The position numbers were made by a program, and so were the translations under genes. The notes under the pieces were generated by a model. The model saw only the letters and a program-made list of their open reading frames with translations, was not told where the DNA came from and searched no databases. Positions 14,672 to 25,700 of a stretch of DNA of 64,000 nt are shown piece by piece (within the stretch, counting starts at the first letter, position 1; the number at the start of each line of letters is the position of its first letter). The stretch comes from a virus. The stretch is taken from the IMG/VR virus record IMGVR_UViG_3300043446_003692, positions 1-64,000 of that record; one strand, written 5' to 3'.

Positions 14672-14937
14672 TGCCAGGAATTACGCGCAAGGGGCAAGAC
14701 GCAGCTGGTGGTGTTTTAGTTGGCGGTTCGGGCAATGTGTTCGTCAACTCAAAGGGTGCAGTTCGTAGAGGCGATCTGGTAGCGGCGCATGGTAGACGAC
14801 CACACGCTCCTGCGCCAGTTATGGTTGGTAAAAGTTCAACGGTATTCGTAAATGGCATAGGTGTATGTCGCGCAGGAGATGCAGCTAGCTGCGGTCACTC
14901 AGCGTCGGGTTCAGGCAACGTATTCGCAGGTGGGTAA
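14671..14937 (+). CDS. 5.4: PAAR-domain spike tip protein (gp5.4-like)
   Basis: 88 residues. It carries the PAAR pattern: GGSGNVFVNSKGAVRRGDLVAAHG, then GKSSTVFVNGIGVCRAGDAASCGH. The repeated x-V-F-V-N-G-x2-x-x-R-x-G-D units build the small cone, and HG/CGH residues bind metal at the tip. It caps the beta-helix spike and makes first contact with the outer membrane. Starts and stops overlap neighbours (TAATG). Confidence 0.92.
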   Translation: MPGITRKGQDAAGGVLVGGSGNVFVNSKGAVRRGDLVAAHGRRPHAPAPVMVGKSSTVFVNGIGVCRAGDAASCGHSASGSGNVFAGG

Positions 14938-15359
14938 TGTCAAGAGCAGCTAAAGAAACATTAAACAAGAAACAGCCAATTATCTATAGCGACTTTGTTA
15001 ATAATTTGCTATTGCATCCTTTATCTGGAGATATAGCCAGAGTAACTAATGATGAATCTATAAAACAGTCTATTAAAAATTTGATTACATTTAACTATGG
15101 CGAAAAACTCTTCAATCCTACAGTTGGATCTGATGTTTATAAAAGTTTGTTCGAACCACTGGATGGGTTCGTGCTTAATGACATAAGAGATCATATTGTA
15201 AACACAATCACTTATTATGAAACAAGAGTAAATTTGATAGACGTTAAAGTTTCGGGTATGGAAAACGACGAAAACGCGGTCGCTGTTACAATCGTTTTTA
15301 GCATAATAAATACAGGTGCATCTGCTTCATTAAACTTAATTCTTAGAAGAGTCCGATAA
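14937..15359 (+). CDS. 25: gp25-like baseplate wedge protein
   Basis: 140 residues (T4: 132). It matches GPW/gp25: SGDIARVTNDESIKQSIKNL, FNYGEKLFNPTVGSDVYKSLFEP, then IRDHIVNTITYYETRVNLIDV. gp25 is the EPR-motif wedge protein that, with gp6 and gp53, starts the sheath. Here the FEP loop supplies the conserved Glu-Pro. It starts at the TAATG overlap and runs directly into gp6. Confidence 0.92.
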   Translation: MSRAAKETLNKKQPIIYSDFVNNLLLHPLSGDIARVTNDESIKQSIKNLITFNYGEKLFNPTVGSDVYKSLFEPLDGFVLNDIRDHIVNTITYYETRVNLIDVKVSGMENDENAVAVTIVFSIINTGASASLNLILRRVR

Positions 15360-17270
15360 ATGGCAGCCAATAGTACGCTAAATCTTGTATCCCTCGATTT
15401 CGATACAACAAAAAATAGCCTGAAAGAATTTTTGAAGTCGCAAGACATTTTCAAAGACTACGATTTCGAAGGATCCAACATCAACATTTTGTTGGACGTA
15501 TTATCTTACAATACATTTCTTAATTCTTTCTATTTAAATATGGTGGCTTCTGAATCGTTTTTGGATTCAGCTCAGATGCGCGACAGCGTAATATCTCATG
15601 CTAAAGAACTTAACTATCTTCCAAGATCAGCTAAATCTTCGCGTATAGCTTTAGAACCTTTTATCATTTACACCAATAAAGAATTGACTACTCTGGTTTT
15701 ACCAAAAGGAACCAGATTCAGTGGCATTACTAAAGGCGTTTCATATAATTTTGTAACTGACACAGCGTATATAAACAACACACCTGTATACGAATCAAAT
15801 ACTCAAGCTGAAAATTACGATTCTAATAAATTTTACATTTCTTCGAGAATATATCCAGAAGATGGTTCGCCAAGCTATATTGACCCAGATAATCAACTTT
15901 TTGTATATCAGGGCGACTATCAGACAGACACATTCGTAGTTGATTACTCTTTTGAAAATCAACGTTTCGTACTAACTGACAGCTCTATCGATACTGACAG
16001 CATAAGTGTTACAGTAACTGAAAACTCGGGTTCTTCAACCTTGAGGTACATTTACTCTTCGACTCTTTTAGATGTGAAAAATACTGATACTAAATTTTTC
16101 TTACAGCCAGCAGAAAATGGAAAGTATGAGGTAATTTTTGGCGACGATATTATAGGTCGCCGCCCACGCAATGGTGCAGTTGTCACTGTTGAATATCGCG
16201 TTACAAGAGGCGAAGCTGGTAATGGTGTAGTATTGTTTAAACTAGATACTGATGTGGTTGGAGCTAGCAATGGTACTATGACAGATATCAGCACAATTAA
16301 AGCTGATCTAAATGTTGATGGTGGTACTTACGGCGGGTCGAACGCTGAAGATATAGAGGCTATTCGTTACAAAGCGCCACGTTATTTCCAAACGCAGGAA
16401 CGCGCAGTTACAACTTCTGATTATGAAATTCTATTACAAAACGCATTTCCAGAAATTCAAGCTATTTCCGTTTTCGGTGGCGAAACATTCGATCCACCAT
16501 TATATGGTAAAGTATATGTTTCTGTAAAACTTAAAGACGTTGATGGATTGCCAGACGCAAAAAAACAAGAATACATTAAGTATCTAGAACCTCGTTCTCC
16601 ATTGTCAATTGATGCTATTTTCATCACTCCAGAAAATTTATATTTGAAACTTACATCGGTTGTTAATTACAATATCAACGTAACAACAGCGCGCCCAGAT
16701 CAAATTAAAAATTCTGTTATTAATACAATAAGAACATTCAATACCAATAACCTTGACGATTTCAATGTTATTTTAAGAAAATCAAAACTAGTAGCAGCGA
16801 TAGATGCTTCAGATACTAGTATTGTAAGTAACCAAACCAATTTAGAAATCTATAAAAAGATAGTACCATTCCTTGGTGTAAATCAAAATATAACCATTAG
16901 ATTTGGTGTGCCTTTACTGTCATCTGTTCCAGAATTAGGAAGCTCTCACCCAGCTAACGACATTCACGCTGTTTCTTCTACACAATTTACATATAATGGT
17001 CAGCTTGTTGAATTAGAAGATAACGGCGACGGTATTATTAATTTGATTACATCAAATCGTGGAACTCATGCAGTAGTAAAACAGGTTGGCACTGTAAATT
17101 ATTCTACTGGCGAAATTAAATTGTTCGATTTTAATATTGATTCGTTTGAGGGTAGTGAGCTTAGAATTTATGGATTGCCAGAGTTTGATGATATTTCAGT
17201 AATCGGAAATAATATTTTTACGCTTGGATTGGACGAGCTTACAGTTAACGTAAGAACAGTTAGAGAATAA
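15360..17270 (+). CDS. 6: gp6 baseplate wedge protein (baseplate J-like)
   Basis: 636 residues (T4: 660). Gp6 signs: FEGSNINILLDVLSYNTFLNSFYLNM, FLDSAQMRDSVISHAKELNY, then FQTQERAVTTSDYEILLQ and a J-like PLYGKVYVSVK strand. gp6 dimers form the wedge ring around the hub and link to gp25 and gp53. The ATG follows the gp25 stop directly (TAAATG). gp7-, gp8- and fibre-type genes follow. Confidence 0.92.
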   Translation: MAANSTLNLVSLDFDTTKNSLKEFLKSQDIFKDYDFEGSNINILLDVLSYNTFLNSFYLNMVASESFLDSAQMRDSVISHAKELNYLPRSAKSSRIALEPFIIYTNKELTTLVLPKGTRFSGITKGVSYNFVTDTAYINNTPVYESNTQAENYDSNKFYISSRIYPEDGSPSYIDPDNQLFVYQGDYQTDTFVVDYSFENQRFVLTDSSIDTDSISVTVTENSGSSTLRYIYSSTLLDVKNTDTKFFLQPAENGKYEVIFGDDIIGRRPRNGAVVTVEYRVTRGEAGNGVVLFKLDTDVVGASNGTMTDISTIKADLNVDGGTYGGSNAEDIEAIRYKAPRYFQTQERAVTTSDYEILLQNAFPEIQAISVFGGETFDPPLYGKVYVSVKLKDVDGLPDAKKQEYIKYLEPRSPLSIDAIFITPENLYLKLTSVVNYNINVTTARPDQIKNSVINTIRTFNTNNLDDFNVILRKSKLVAAIDASDTSIVSNQTNLEIYKKIVPFLGVNQNITIRFGVPLLSSVPELGSSHPANDIHAVSSTQFTYNGQLVELEDNGDGIINLITSNRGTHAVVKQVGTVNYSTGEIKLFDFNIDSFEGSELRIYGLPEFDDISVIGNNIFTLGLDELTVNVRTVRE

Positions 17271-19873
17271 TGCTTATAACAGAAAAAACGATAACGAATT
17301 TAATTCAAACACATTTTCCGTTTTTTTATACGGAAGATAATCCATTACTAGTTGAGTTTGTCAAAACTTATTTCAGCTGGATGGAGTCAGAAGATCAGAC
17401 TCTTTATCATTCTCGTCGCCTTTCAGAATATAAAGATATCGATTCAACAGTTGATCGGTTTCTTGTTTACTTCAAAGAAAAATATCTGAAAAATATTCAG
17501 TTCAATACTGCTGCTTCAACCAAGCGAATGGTTAAACACAGTTTGGATCTTTATCGTGCAAAAGGTACGCCTCGCGCGATCGATCTAATGTTTAAAGTGG
17601 TGTTTGATACACCAGCCGAAGTATACCTTCCAAGTCGCGACATATTTCGTTTGTCGAGTGGCGATTGGTATGAGCAGTATTATATTGAAGTTTCGCCAGC
17701 ACCAATCAATATTACATTCGTTGGTAAACAGGTTGAAGGAGTGCAGTCTGGATGCACTGCATTCGTAGAAAAACTTGTTCGCAAAAAGGTAAAAGGCGTT
17801 TACGTTGAAGTATTCATAATTTCCAGTATAGTGCCAGGAAAACACTTTATTACTGGCGAGTTAATTAAGACAGCTGGTCAAATAGCAATTAAAAATAATC
17901 CTAGAATTATCGGTTCTCTTACTAATGTTCAAGTATTGAGTGGCAGCCAGGGTTTTGCTGTTGGTGATATTGTAAACATCAATTCAGATCAAGGTATAGG
18001 CGCGAAGGGTCGTGTTACTGAAATTGCCGAAGTAACTGGTAAAGTTGATTTCGATTTAATTGATGGTGGTTTTGGTTACACCACCAGTGCGAACATATAT
18101 GTTTCTGAAAAAGTTTTAAGATTATCAAACGTCCAAGTTAACACGCAAATAGTCAACAACAAGTATTTTGGTGACTTCGATACTATTACTGAAGATCAAA
18201 CAAGAATTAATGTAATCAATTCTAGTTCTTTATTTGTCACTGGCGAAACGCTGTACACCTATTATTCAAATGGCGTCGTAAAGGGCGAAGGATCTATTCA
18301 GAGAGTAATAGGAAATACTGCCTCAAGTAATGTGTATGTTACAATTCTTACTGGTAATTTAGTCGCGGGCGGTGCAAGTAGCGTCAATGCTTATTATACT
18401 GCTTCTAATGCAAAAAGCGCAAACATTGGACCAAGTGGTTATACTGATTTAACAGAAACAGCCACAGTTATTGGGATAGCAGATACTATTCGTATTAATT
18501 ATGCTAATACTTTACCTTTTACAAACAACGAAACAGTATATCAGCTTTCTAATGTAGGATTAATATCAGCCAGCGGTAAAGTTACTGATATTAGCGCGTC
18601 TGGTTTAACTGGTTTGTTAAGCGTTAATGATATTACTGGTTTATTCTTACCTAACTACAACATTTACGGTCAAACTAGTGGCGCGAATGGTGTAGTTACA
18701 TCAATTGGTGTTGATCTCGGCGTTGTTAATGTTTCTGGTCAGTTTTTCAGTAATAGCGGTAATTACATTTATTGTAAGGATTATCAGAACAACGTTTATT
18801 CTAATGCAGTAATTACAACTATATCTACTGGTTCATTAGCTTCTTTCCTAATAGCAAACACATTAGCTAATCCAGAAACAATAGAAATTGATACTGACTT
18901 TATTAAAGATTATGTTAATACAGCTCTTAGCGCTGCGAATTATACACCAATGAATGCTCCAGTAGGAGCGAATTTAAATTCTATAATTGGTGATTCTCTG
19001 ACTTACGACGCTATAACAATCGGCACAATTACAGCTCTTACTGGCATAAATTCTGGTCAGGATTATAACATTGACCCGATTGTAAAAATAAAAGAACCTT
19101 TGATTTCTCAGTATAATAAAAAAGATTTGTATATAAAAATCAGTAACAGCACTGGTGGTTTCTTCGTTGATGAGATAATTCGCCAGCCTAATACTGGAGC
19201 AAAGGGTTTAGTTAAAAGCGCAAACAGCAGCACAGTTTATATCAGATCTCTAAGTTTTGAAAATTCATTTTCTAATACAGCTGCAAACACTATAGTAGTT
19301 GGCACAGGATCTGGTTCGCAGGCTAATGTCGATCTCGTGTTTATAGATGAATCTACTGAACCAATGGGTCTTAATGCTGTTGTAAATGCTAACGTTGTTT
19401 CTGATGACGGTTCAGTAACTGCAATAGAAGTTATAGATTCGGGCGTAGGATATCGTCATCTTGAAGTTGGCTCCTTTGCTTCTTTGGATGGCGAAAGAGT
19501 CGGTTCAGCGTCGATGTTTCTCGGAACTAGAACTGCTAATACAGAGGCTCGCGGGCGCGAGGGTAAATCTCTAGGCAGATATAGAACCCAGGATGGATTC
19601 CTGAGCGACGATAAAAAGCTCCAGGATAGCTATTATTACCAGGACTTTTCATACGAAATCCGTTCCTCTGTGACGCTTGATAAATATGAAGCGATGCTAA
19701 AGCAGCTGCTTCACGTTGCAGGCACTAAATATTTTGCAGCTACAGTCAGATCTTCAATTATTTCGGTTGACACAACCGTATCTTCTAACAGTGAATTGAT
19801 CAACTTTACCGCTGATAAAAACACAGTTAACGTCGATACAACCTCGATTACAACAGATACGAATTACATCTAA
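17270..19873 (+). CDS. 7: Large baseplate wedge protein (gp7 candidate)
   Basis: 867 residues. The N-terminal 150 residues have the conserved part: THFPFFYTEDNPLLVEFVKTYF, HSRRLSEYKDIDSTVDRFL and YRAKGTPRAIDLMFKVVF; the last resembles the P2 gpI-type wedge helix bundle. The middle is a run of small beta domains with GSG-type turns. The C-terminal part (DGFLSDDKKLQDSYYYQDFSYEI, then YEAMLKQLLHVAGTKYF) is also characteristic of marine T4-like phages. The place between gp6 and gp8 suggests gp7; direct similarity to T4 gp7 was not established. Confidence 0.6.
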   Translation: MLITEKTITNLIQTHFPFFYTEDNPLLVEFVKTYFSWMESEDQTLYHSRRLSEYKDIDSTVDRFLVYFKEKYLKNIQFNTAASTKRMVKHSLDLYRAKGTPRAIDLMFKVVFDTPAEVYLPSRDIFRLSSGDWYEQYYIEVSPAPINITFVGKQVEGVQSGCTAFVEKLVRKKVKGVYVEVFIISSIVPGKHFITGELIKTAGQIAIKNNPRIIGSLTNVQVLSGSQGFAVGDIVNINSDQGIGAKGRVTEIAEVTGKVDFDLIDGGFGYTTSANIYVSEKVLRLSNVQVNTQIVNNKYFGDFDTITEDQTRINVINSSSLFVTGETLYTYYSNGVVKGEGSIQRVIGNTASSNVYVTILTGNLVAGGASSVNAYYTASNAKSANIGPSGYTDLTETATVIGIADTIRINYANTLPFTNNETVYQLSNVGLISASGKVTDISASGLTGLLSVNDITGLFLPNYNIYGQTSGANGVVTSIGVDLGVVNVSGQFFSNSGNYIYCKDYQNNVYSNAVITTISTGSLASFLIANTLANPETIEIDTDFIKDYVNTALSAANYTPMNAPVGANLNSIIGDSLTYDAITIGTITALTGINSGQDYNIDPIVKIKEPLISQYNKKDLYIKISNSTGGFFVDEIIRQPNTGAKGLVKSANSSTVYIRSLSFENSFSNTAANTIVVGTGSGSQANVDLVFIDESTEPMGLNAVVNANVVSDDGSVTAIEVIDSGVGYRHLEVGSFASLDGERVGSASMFLGTRTANTEARGREGKSLGRYRTQDGFLSDDKKLQDSYYYQDFSYEIRSSVTLDKYEAMLKQLLHVAGTKYFAATVRSSIISVDTTVSSNSELINFTADKNTVNVDTTSITTDTNYI

Positions 19874-19884
19874 GGAAGTAGGGA

Positions 19885-20658
19885 ATGGCAAAACAAATTA
19901 TCGGTATTGGCAGTGTACCAAATGACGGTAACGGCGATCCGCTTCGTACAGCTTTCAGTAAGGTTAACGACAACTTCAACGAAATGTATTCTTCGTTTGA
20001 TATGTCTGGTAAACTGACAGTTGGTAATTCTACTGTAAATTCTTCTGTTTCTAACACTAGCGGGTTTAGAACTGGCAACTCAACTTTTATTACAGTTGCA
20101 AACTCTACTACAATTCAAATCGCTAATTCTTCGGGAACAGCAAACCTTACGCCAACTGCATTAAATGTTGGCGCTAATGTTATAGTAAACACTACTGGAT
20201 TATTCGTTGGTAATTCTTCGGTTAACACAACAATTAATTCTACAGCTTTTACTGGTACAGCAAATAATTCAAATTATCTTGGTAGCGTGGCTGCTGCGTC
20301 ATATGTTCAAAACAACGCATCGCGTACTCTCTCGGGCAATCTTTATTTTACGGGAACTAATAACGTATTCGCTGCCAACACTGTAAAAATCGGTACATCA
20401 ACTATCGCCGCCAACGGATATACATATCTTCCGAATGGACTAAAAATGAATTGGGGTGTTGTTTCGGCTAACAGTTCTGACGGCAATATTTCGTTTACCT
20501 CAGCGTTTTCCACTGCTGTTTACTCGATTATAGTTTCGGGAACTAACACTGAAGTAACAACAATTCCAGCTGTTGTTGATGCGAATACTACCGCAGCGCT
20601 GATTCGTACCTCTAACGCTACTTCAGTAAACGTATATTTTACTGCGATAGGATCATAA
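19885..20658 (+). CDS. Short tail fibre protein with gp53-like C-terminal domain
   Basis: 257 residues. The start carries the phage-fibre motif GSVPNDGNGDPLRTAFSKVNDNF. A Ser/Thr/Asn-rich shaft (GNSTVNSS, TLTP-type) follows. The end (GLKMNWGVVSANSSDGNIS, then F-x-x-AFSTAVYSIIV) resembles the C-terminal domain of phage tail proteins with a W-G-x-G pattern, which often recognises receptors. AAGGA and AGGG lie before the ATG. It sits inside the baseplate operon between the gp7 candidate and gp8, a place suited to a short fibre. Confidence 0.65.
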   Translation: MAKQIIGIGSVPNDGNGDPLRTAFSKVNDNFNEMYSSFDMSGKLTVGNSTVNSSVSNTSGFRTGNSTFITVANSTTIQIANSSGTANLTPTALNVGANVIVNTTGLFVGNSSVNTTINSTAFTGTANNSNYLGSVAAASYVQNNASRTLSGNLYFTGTNNVFAANTVKIGTSTIAANGYTYLPNGLKMNWGVVSANSSDGNISFTSAFSTAVYSIIVSGTNTEVTTIPAVVDANTTAALIRTSNATSVNVYFTAIGS

Positions 20659-20661
20659 TCT

Positions 20662-22683
20662 ATGGCAACTTCACTGATTCCAAATTATTACAAGTACAAT
20701 GCAGCGGAAAACTTTGTTGATTCGTTTTCTCAAACTGGAGTAAATGGTAATTTTTACTACGTTTTTGCTGGAAATCATTTACCATACACTAATACAATTC
20801 CAACAATATATGATAATGTGAGTAACACTGCGATTGATGTTTATCGTAACATGATTTTCGGTAAACAGGTGCAATCAACAGATGTTTCATTAATGATTCG
20901 TCGTATTGATTACGAATCAAATAAGCCTTATGAGATGTATGACGATCAGGACAGAGCTCTTGGTGATAAAGATTTTTTTGCTGTTGTTAATGAAGGTGGG
21001 TTTTACAATATCTTCAAATGTTTAAATAATAACAATGGCGCTAATTCTACAGTAACTCCATCCATAACATCTGTTGGTACAGATGGAATTTTTTATAGTC
21101 CAGTTGATGGCTATACTTGGAAATACATGTATAGCGTAAATAACACTACATTCGACAAATTTTCTAACGACAAATATATTCCATATACTGCTAACACACA
21201 AGTAATCGACAACGCTATCGATGGGTCTATAGATTCTGTAAAGGTTACAGTAACTGGTTCTGGTTATTCCAACTACATTCAAGACGCCAGTTTCATATCA
21301 TCAGACGTTCATCTTTACTCTAATACACAATATTATGGAATAAGCGGTGCTGTTGGAGCTTCTTCGACTGACGATTTTTATCGAGGCTGTTACTTTGGTA
21401 TTACATCAGGAACTGGCTCTGGGCAGTATCGCGAAATTATAGCTTACGAAGGAACAGCGAATACCAAATATGTTGTTTTAACTGATCCTTTTGTTACGGA
21501 TCCAGATAATACTTCAACTTACTCAATTTATCCAGGTGTTTACATATACGGCGATCAGACTGAAACTGTTAATGCTATCGCTTGGGCGTATGTAAATACT
21601 AGCGGAAATACTATTTCTCGCGTAGAAATGATTGAACCTGGCGCTGGTTATAAAATTGCTGTGGCTAACGTATACGCTCATCCATCAGTTGGCATAACTT
21701 CAGCTGCAGCCGTAAGACCTATTCTTTCGCCTCCTGGTGGGCATGGTTCTAATCCAGGAAATGAGCTGTATTCTTCAAGAGCGGCAGTAAGCGTAAAGTT
21801 TACTACTACTGAATCCAACACCGTTCCTTCAACTAATCAGTTCAGGCAGATAGGATTACTACTTAATCCTGTTTACACTTCTGCAGCAATTAATTTTTCT
21901 AGCTCAACTTCTTCGTTTGTAGCTGGCGAAACTGCTTATTCCTTTTATCCAAAACGCATTCAAAATCACGTAGATATGAGCGTTGGTTCAATATCAGCGA
22001 ATGTGGAATATGGTGGAATTTTGGATACTGCTTTAAATACAAATGATAAAGTGTTTATTTCAGATGGAACGCAAACTCAACTTTTCACAGTTTCAACTGT
22101 AGTTAATAGCTCTGTAGTAGAATTTACTAGCAGCAGCCTGTACGATTTCGCTAATGCGCAAATGTATACTTTAGATACACAGGCTTATGGTGAAGTAATC
22201 GTAACCAGTGCTGGTTCTATTACGCTTTCTAATATAAGAGGTCATATTAAAGATGATGCATCTGTAGTTGGCGATATTTCAGGGGCGTACACTGATTCTA
22301 TAACTTCAATTGAAATTAGTGATACTGCAAAACAATTTGATACATTTGTTGCTACGTATAGATATACTGGAACAGTATTATCAGGAACATTTGTAGAAAA
22401 CGAAACCTTGACCCAAGTAACAAACAATACATCTAATGGCGTTCTTCATTCCGTTCAAACCTTGGGTGGTATAACTAGCTTTTTTGTCACAAACCAAAAT
22501 GGCATTTTTAATACATCAAACACTATAACTGGTTCGAATTCTGGCGCGGTCGCTAGTTTGACTGATAAATATTCTCCAGAAATAGTATTTAATAGCGGTA
22601 GGATTCTTTATTTGGAAAATTTGGACCCTATTACTAGAGCGAATACCCAGTCCGAAACATTTAAACTTATTTTTGAATTTTAA
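20662..22683 (+). CDS. 8: gp8-like baseplate wedge protein, enlarged
   Basis: 673 residues against 334 in T4. The N-terminal part has FYYVFAGNHLPY, VYRNMIFGKQVQSTDVSLMI, then FYNIFKCLNNN and VDGYTWKYMYSV, matching gp8 blocks (YRCLDV...DGYVWEYLF). The end (GRILYLENLDPITRA then ETFKLIFEF) matches the T4 gp8 end GEMIYMENRPP...INILFTF. About 300 residues of extra beta-rich sequence are inserted between. gp8 is part of the wedge near gp7. Confidence 0.8.
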   Translation: MATSLIPNYYKYNAAENFVDSFSQTGVNGNFYYVFAGNHLPYTNTIPTIYDNVSNTAIDVYRNMIFGKQVQSTDVSLMIRRIDYESNKPYEMYDDQDRALGDKDFFAVVNEGGFYNIFKCLNNNNGANSTVTPSITSVGTDGIFYSPVDGYTWKYMYSVNNTTFDKFSNDKYIPYTANTQVIDNAIDGSIDSVKVTVTGSGYSNYIQDASFISSDVHLYSNTQYYGISGAVGASSTDDFYRGCYFGITSGTGSGQYREIIAYEGTANTKYVVLTDPFVTDPDNTSTYSIYPGVYIYGDQTETVNAIAWAYVNTSGNTISRVEMIEPGAGYKIAVANVYAHPSVGITSAAAVRPILSPPGGHGSNPGNELYSSRAAVSVKFTTTESNTVPSTNQFRQIGLLLNPVYTSAAINFSSSTSSFVAGETAYSFYPKRIQNHVDMSVGSISANVEYGGILDTALNTNDKVFISDGTQTQLFTVSTVVNSSVVEFTSSSLYDFANAQMYTLDTQAYGEVIVTSAGSITLSNIRGHIKDDASVVGDISGAYTDSITSIEISDTAKQFDTFVATYRYTGTVLSGTFVENETLTQVTNNTSNGVLHSVQTLGGITSFFVTNQNGIFNTSNTITGSNSGAVASLTDKYSPEIVFNSGRILYLENLDPITRANTQSETFKLIFEF

Positions 22684-22700
22684 AAAAGGTCTCGAAGCAC

Positions 22701-25700
22701 ATGTCATTAAAAACTAACCTTAGTGTTTCCCCATACTTTGATGATTACGATGAGAATAAGAGCTTTTACAGAATCCTATTCAAGCCAGGTGTTTCAGTAC
22801 AGGTTCGCGAATTAAATCAGCTCCAGGCTATTGTACAGAATCAGATTGAGCAATTCGGCTCGAACATTTATAAGTCGGGCGCTATTATTTCTGGTGTCAA
22901 TTTTAGCTTTGATGACCAGTATAATTTCGTACGTATTCAAGACCTTGATCTAAATGGTATTCCAACGGTACCAAACGCTTATGTTGGAATGTTTACACAA
23001 AGCGATAGCACTGGTCTTAAGGCTCGTATCGTTGAAGCAGTAGATGGTTTTGAAACTACTGCTCCAGACACTAAAACTTTGTACATTAAGTATGTAAACA
23101 GTGGTTATGATAACAACACCACATCATACAGCAATAACGAAATTATTACTATCACCAATGCCAATAATTCTATTTTTGGTGTTTCAGTATTAAATGGTGG
23201 TAGTGGATTCGCGAATAGCGACAGCGTAATATTTACTAGCGCGGTTATTGTCGATCCTCTTTCTGGATCATTAGTCGTAGGTGACACGCTGGAACAGCCT
23301 AACACTGGGGCGCGTGCGCAAATTATTTCAATCAGCAACGGTTATTTCGGTAATACTCGTTTGGTTGTTGGATTAAAGCCTCTTGATATCGATTTAACTA
23401 CTAACCCAACTAATACTAGATATTGGGAATTTACAAACGACATCAATGTTAAAAACAGCGCTAATTCAGCAACTGGTAAGATAGTAGGTAGTATTGGTCG
23501 CAACGCTGCAGCGCAGCCAATTACTGATGCTATCGGATTTGTTGATTCAGTTATTGTTACAAACATCGGCTATGGTTATACTGTTCTTCCGCATATTTCT
23601 ATTAAACCAGCCAATTCAGACGCTAATATTACTGACTTCGAAGCGCTAGCGATTAACTATGCTGCCAAAGTAAGAGCCACATCAACAGTTGCTGCTTCTG
23701 GAACTGGTTATTCTATGGGCGTAACAGAAGGTTACATTTACCAAAAGGGCTATTTCCTAAAGGTATTACCACAATCAGTTATTGTAAGTAAGTATAACAA
23801 TCAGCCAAACAACGTATCGGTTGTATTCCAAACTAATGAAAGCATTGTTACTAGTAATATCGACACTTCATTGCTCGATAATGTTACTGGCACTTCGAAC
23901 GAAAACGCTCCTGGCGCTGATCGTTTAAAGCTAGCACCAGCGTTAACAGTTGTTACTACCGATGATGCTAACGCTTCTGATGAATATTACAGCCTCGTAG
24001 ATTTTAACGAAGGTAAACCATTTAAACAAACTCCATATACAGTTTACAACGAAATCAATAACGAACTGGCTCGTCGTACTTCTGACGAATCGGGCGATTA
24101 TGTTATTGACGAGTTCCTTTCTACAAATAGATCGCTAGTAGGAACGATTGCAAACAATTCAGAAAAGTCAGCTAAGTTTTCTGTTGTTGTAGATCCAGGC
24201 AAGGCATACATTAGCGGTTATCGTGTAGAAACTGTCGACAATTATTTTGAAACAGTTGACGCTGGTATCGATACTGGAACTACAAATAACGCTGTAATCA
24301 GTTTGAGTTATGGCAATTACATCAGAATTAAGGAAATGGGTGGTGCATTCCCATTCCAAACTGGTGCGCAAGTAACATTTTATGACACTGCAAAACAGTA
24401 TATTACAAGCGCATTAACTAGTGTAACAGTTCCAGGCGGCAACGTTATTGGTACTGCACGTATACGCTCTATTGTTTTAGAAAGCGGAACTCCAGGCACT
24501 GCAGATGCAACATATAGAATGTATCTGTTTAATATTACTACAGCTGCAGGTAAAAACTTTAAAGACGCAGAAAGTGTTTATTACACCAGCGCCACTGTAA
24601 AGGGCGTCGCCGACCTAGTTTTAGAAGCAGATTTAGTAACAGCTGCTAATGTAGCTATTGTAAAATCTCCTGAAAATTCTACTCTCTTGTTTAAGAGTGG
24701 CAGCAGTACTACGCTACTGAATGCAAATAATGTTAGCTATCAGTATAGAACTTCTAACAACACTGTTAGCATGGCTAACAATGGCGTTCTAACTATCAAT
24801 TATTCTACTGTAGCTAATGAATTTTTCCCATATGGAAATAGCGCTACACTTTCAAGCGCGCAAATGTTAGATATTACAGTTGTGCCTTCAGTCAATATTG
24901 TTTCTTCTGCTGCAGCTACTGGAACAGTAAACACCTCATTTACTTCTAACTCTGTAACTGGCACAGCTACTCAGTTCGTTTCAGATTTCCGCGTTGGAGA
25001 CTATGTTTACGTTGAAGCTAACAACGTTTCAGCCAACATTGATCCTGCTACAGCTGTAAACACAGCGGCTGATTTTATTATCATATCTAACAATCCATTC
25101 CCAGAAAATACAGCTGTTCTTTATACTGTCGCTTCTGGTAACTCTGCAATCGCAAACCTTGCTAGTGGCGCGACATATTACACATATCTTGCCAACAGCT
25201 CTGGTTTCAAACTAGTAAGCAGTGCTGGTAACACTACACCAATTAATATTGCCTCGGGCTCTTCAGAAATCGGTCATCAGTTTTCAGCTACTGCTACTTA
25301 CTCTGAACAGAAACAAGTTGTTCTTGTTACTAACAATACTAGCATGCAGTTAAATTCTAATCTTGGTTTTACAACTACCAATGCTAGCATTTACCGTTAT
25401 TTCCCACAAAACATGGCAATACCATTTGGGTTGCGTGATGGTTTATCTGCTAACGTAGATGTTAACAGAAACATTCTTCGTTTAAGTACTGGTTTTGCTT
25501 TACGCGGAACTTCATCAGCGAATGTTGTTGCGACTTATAATATTGAAAGAACCAACGTAACTCCTGGAACTAAAATTGCTAAAAGAAATATTCCAGTAAA
25601 AATTGATACAACTACTAATGCTGGTGGGGCTACTGGACCATGGTGCCTTGGATGCCCAGATATTTTCCGTCTTAACAAAGTAGTTGTCGATGGTGTTTCA

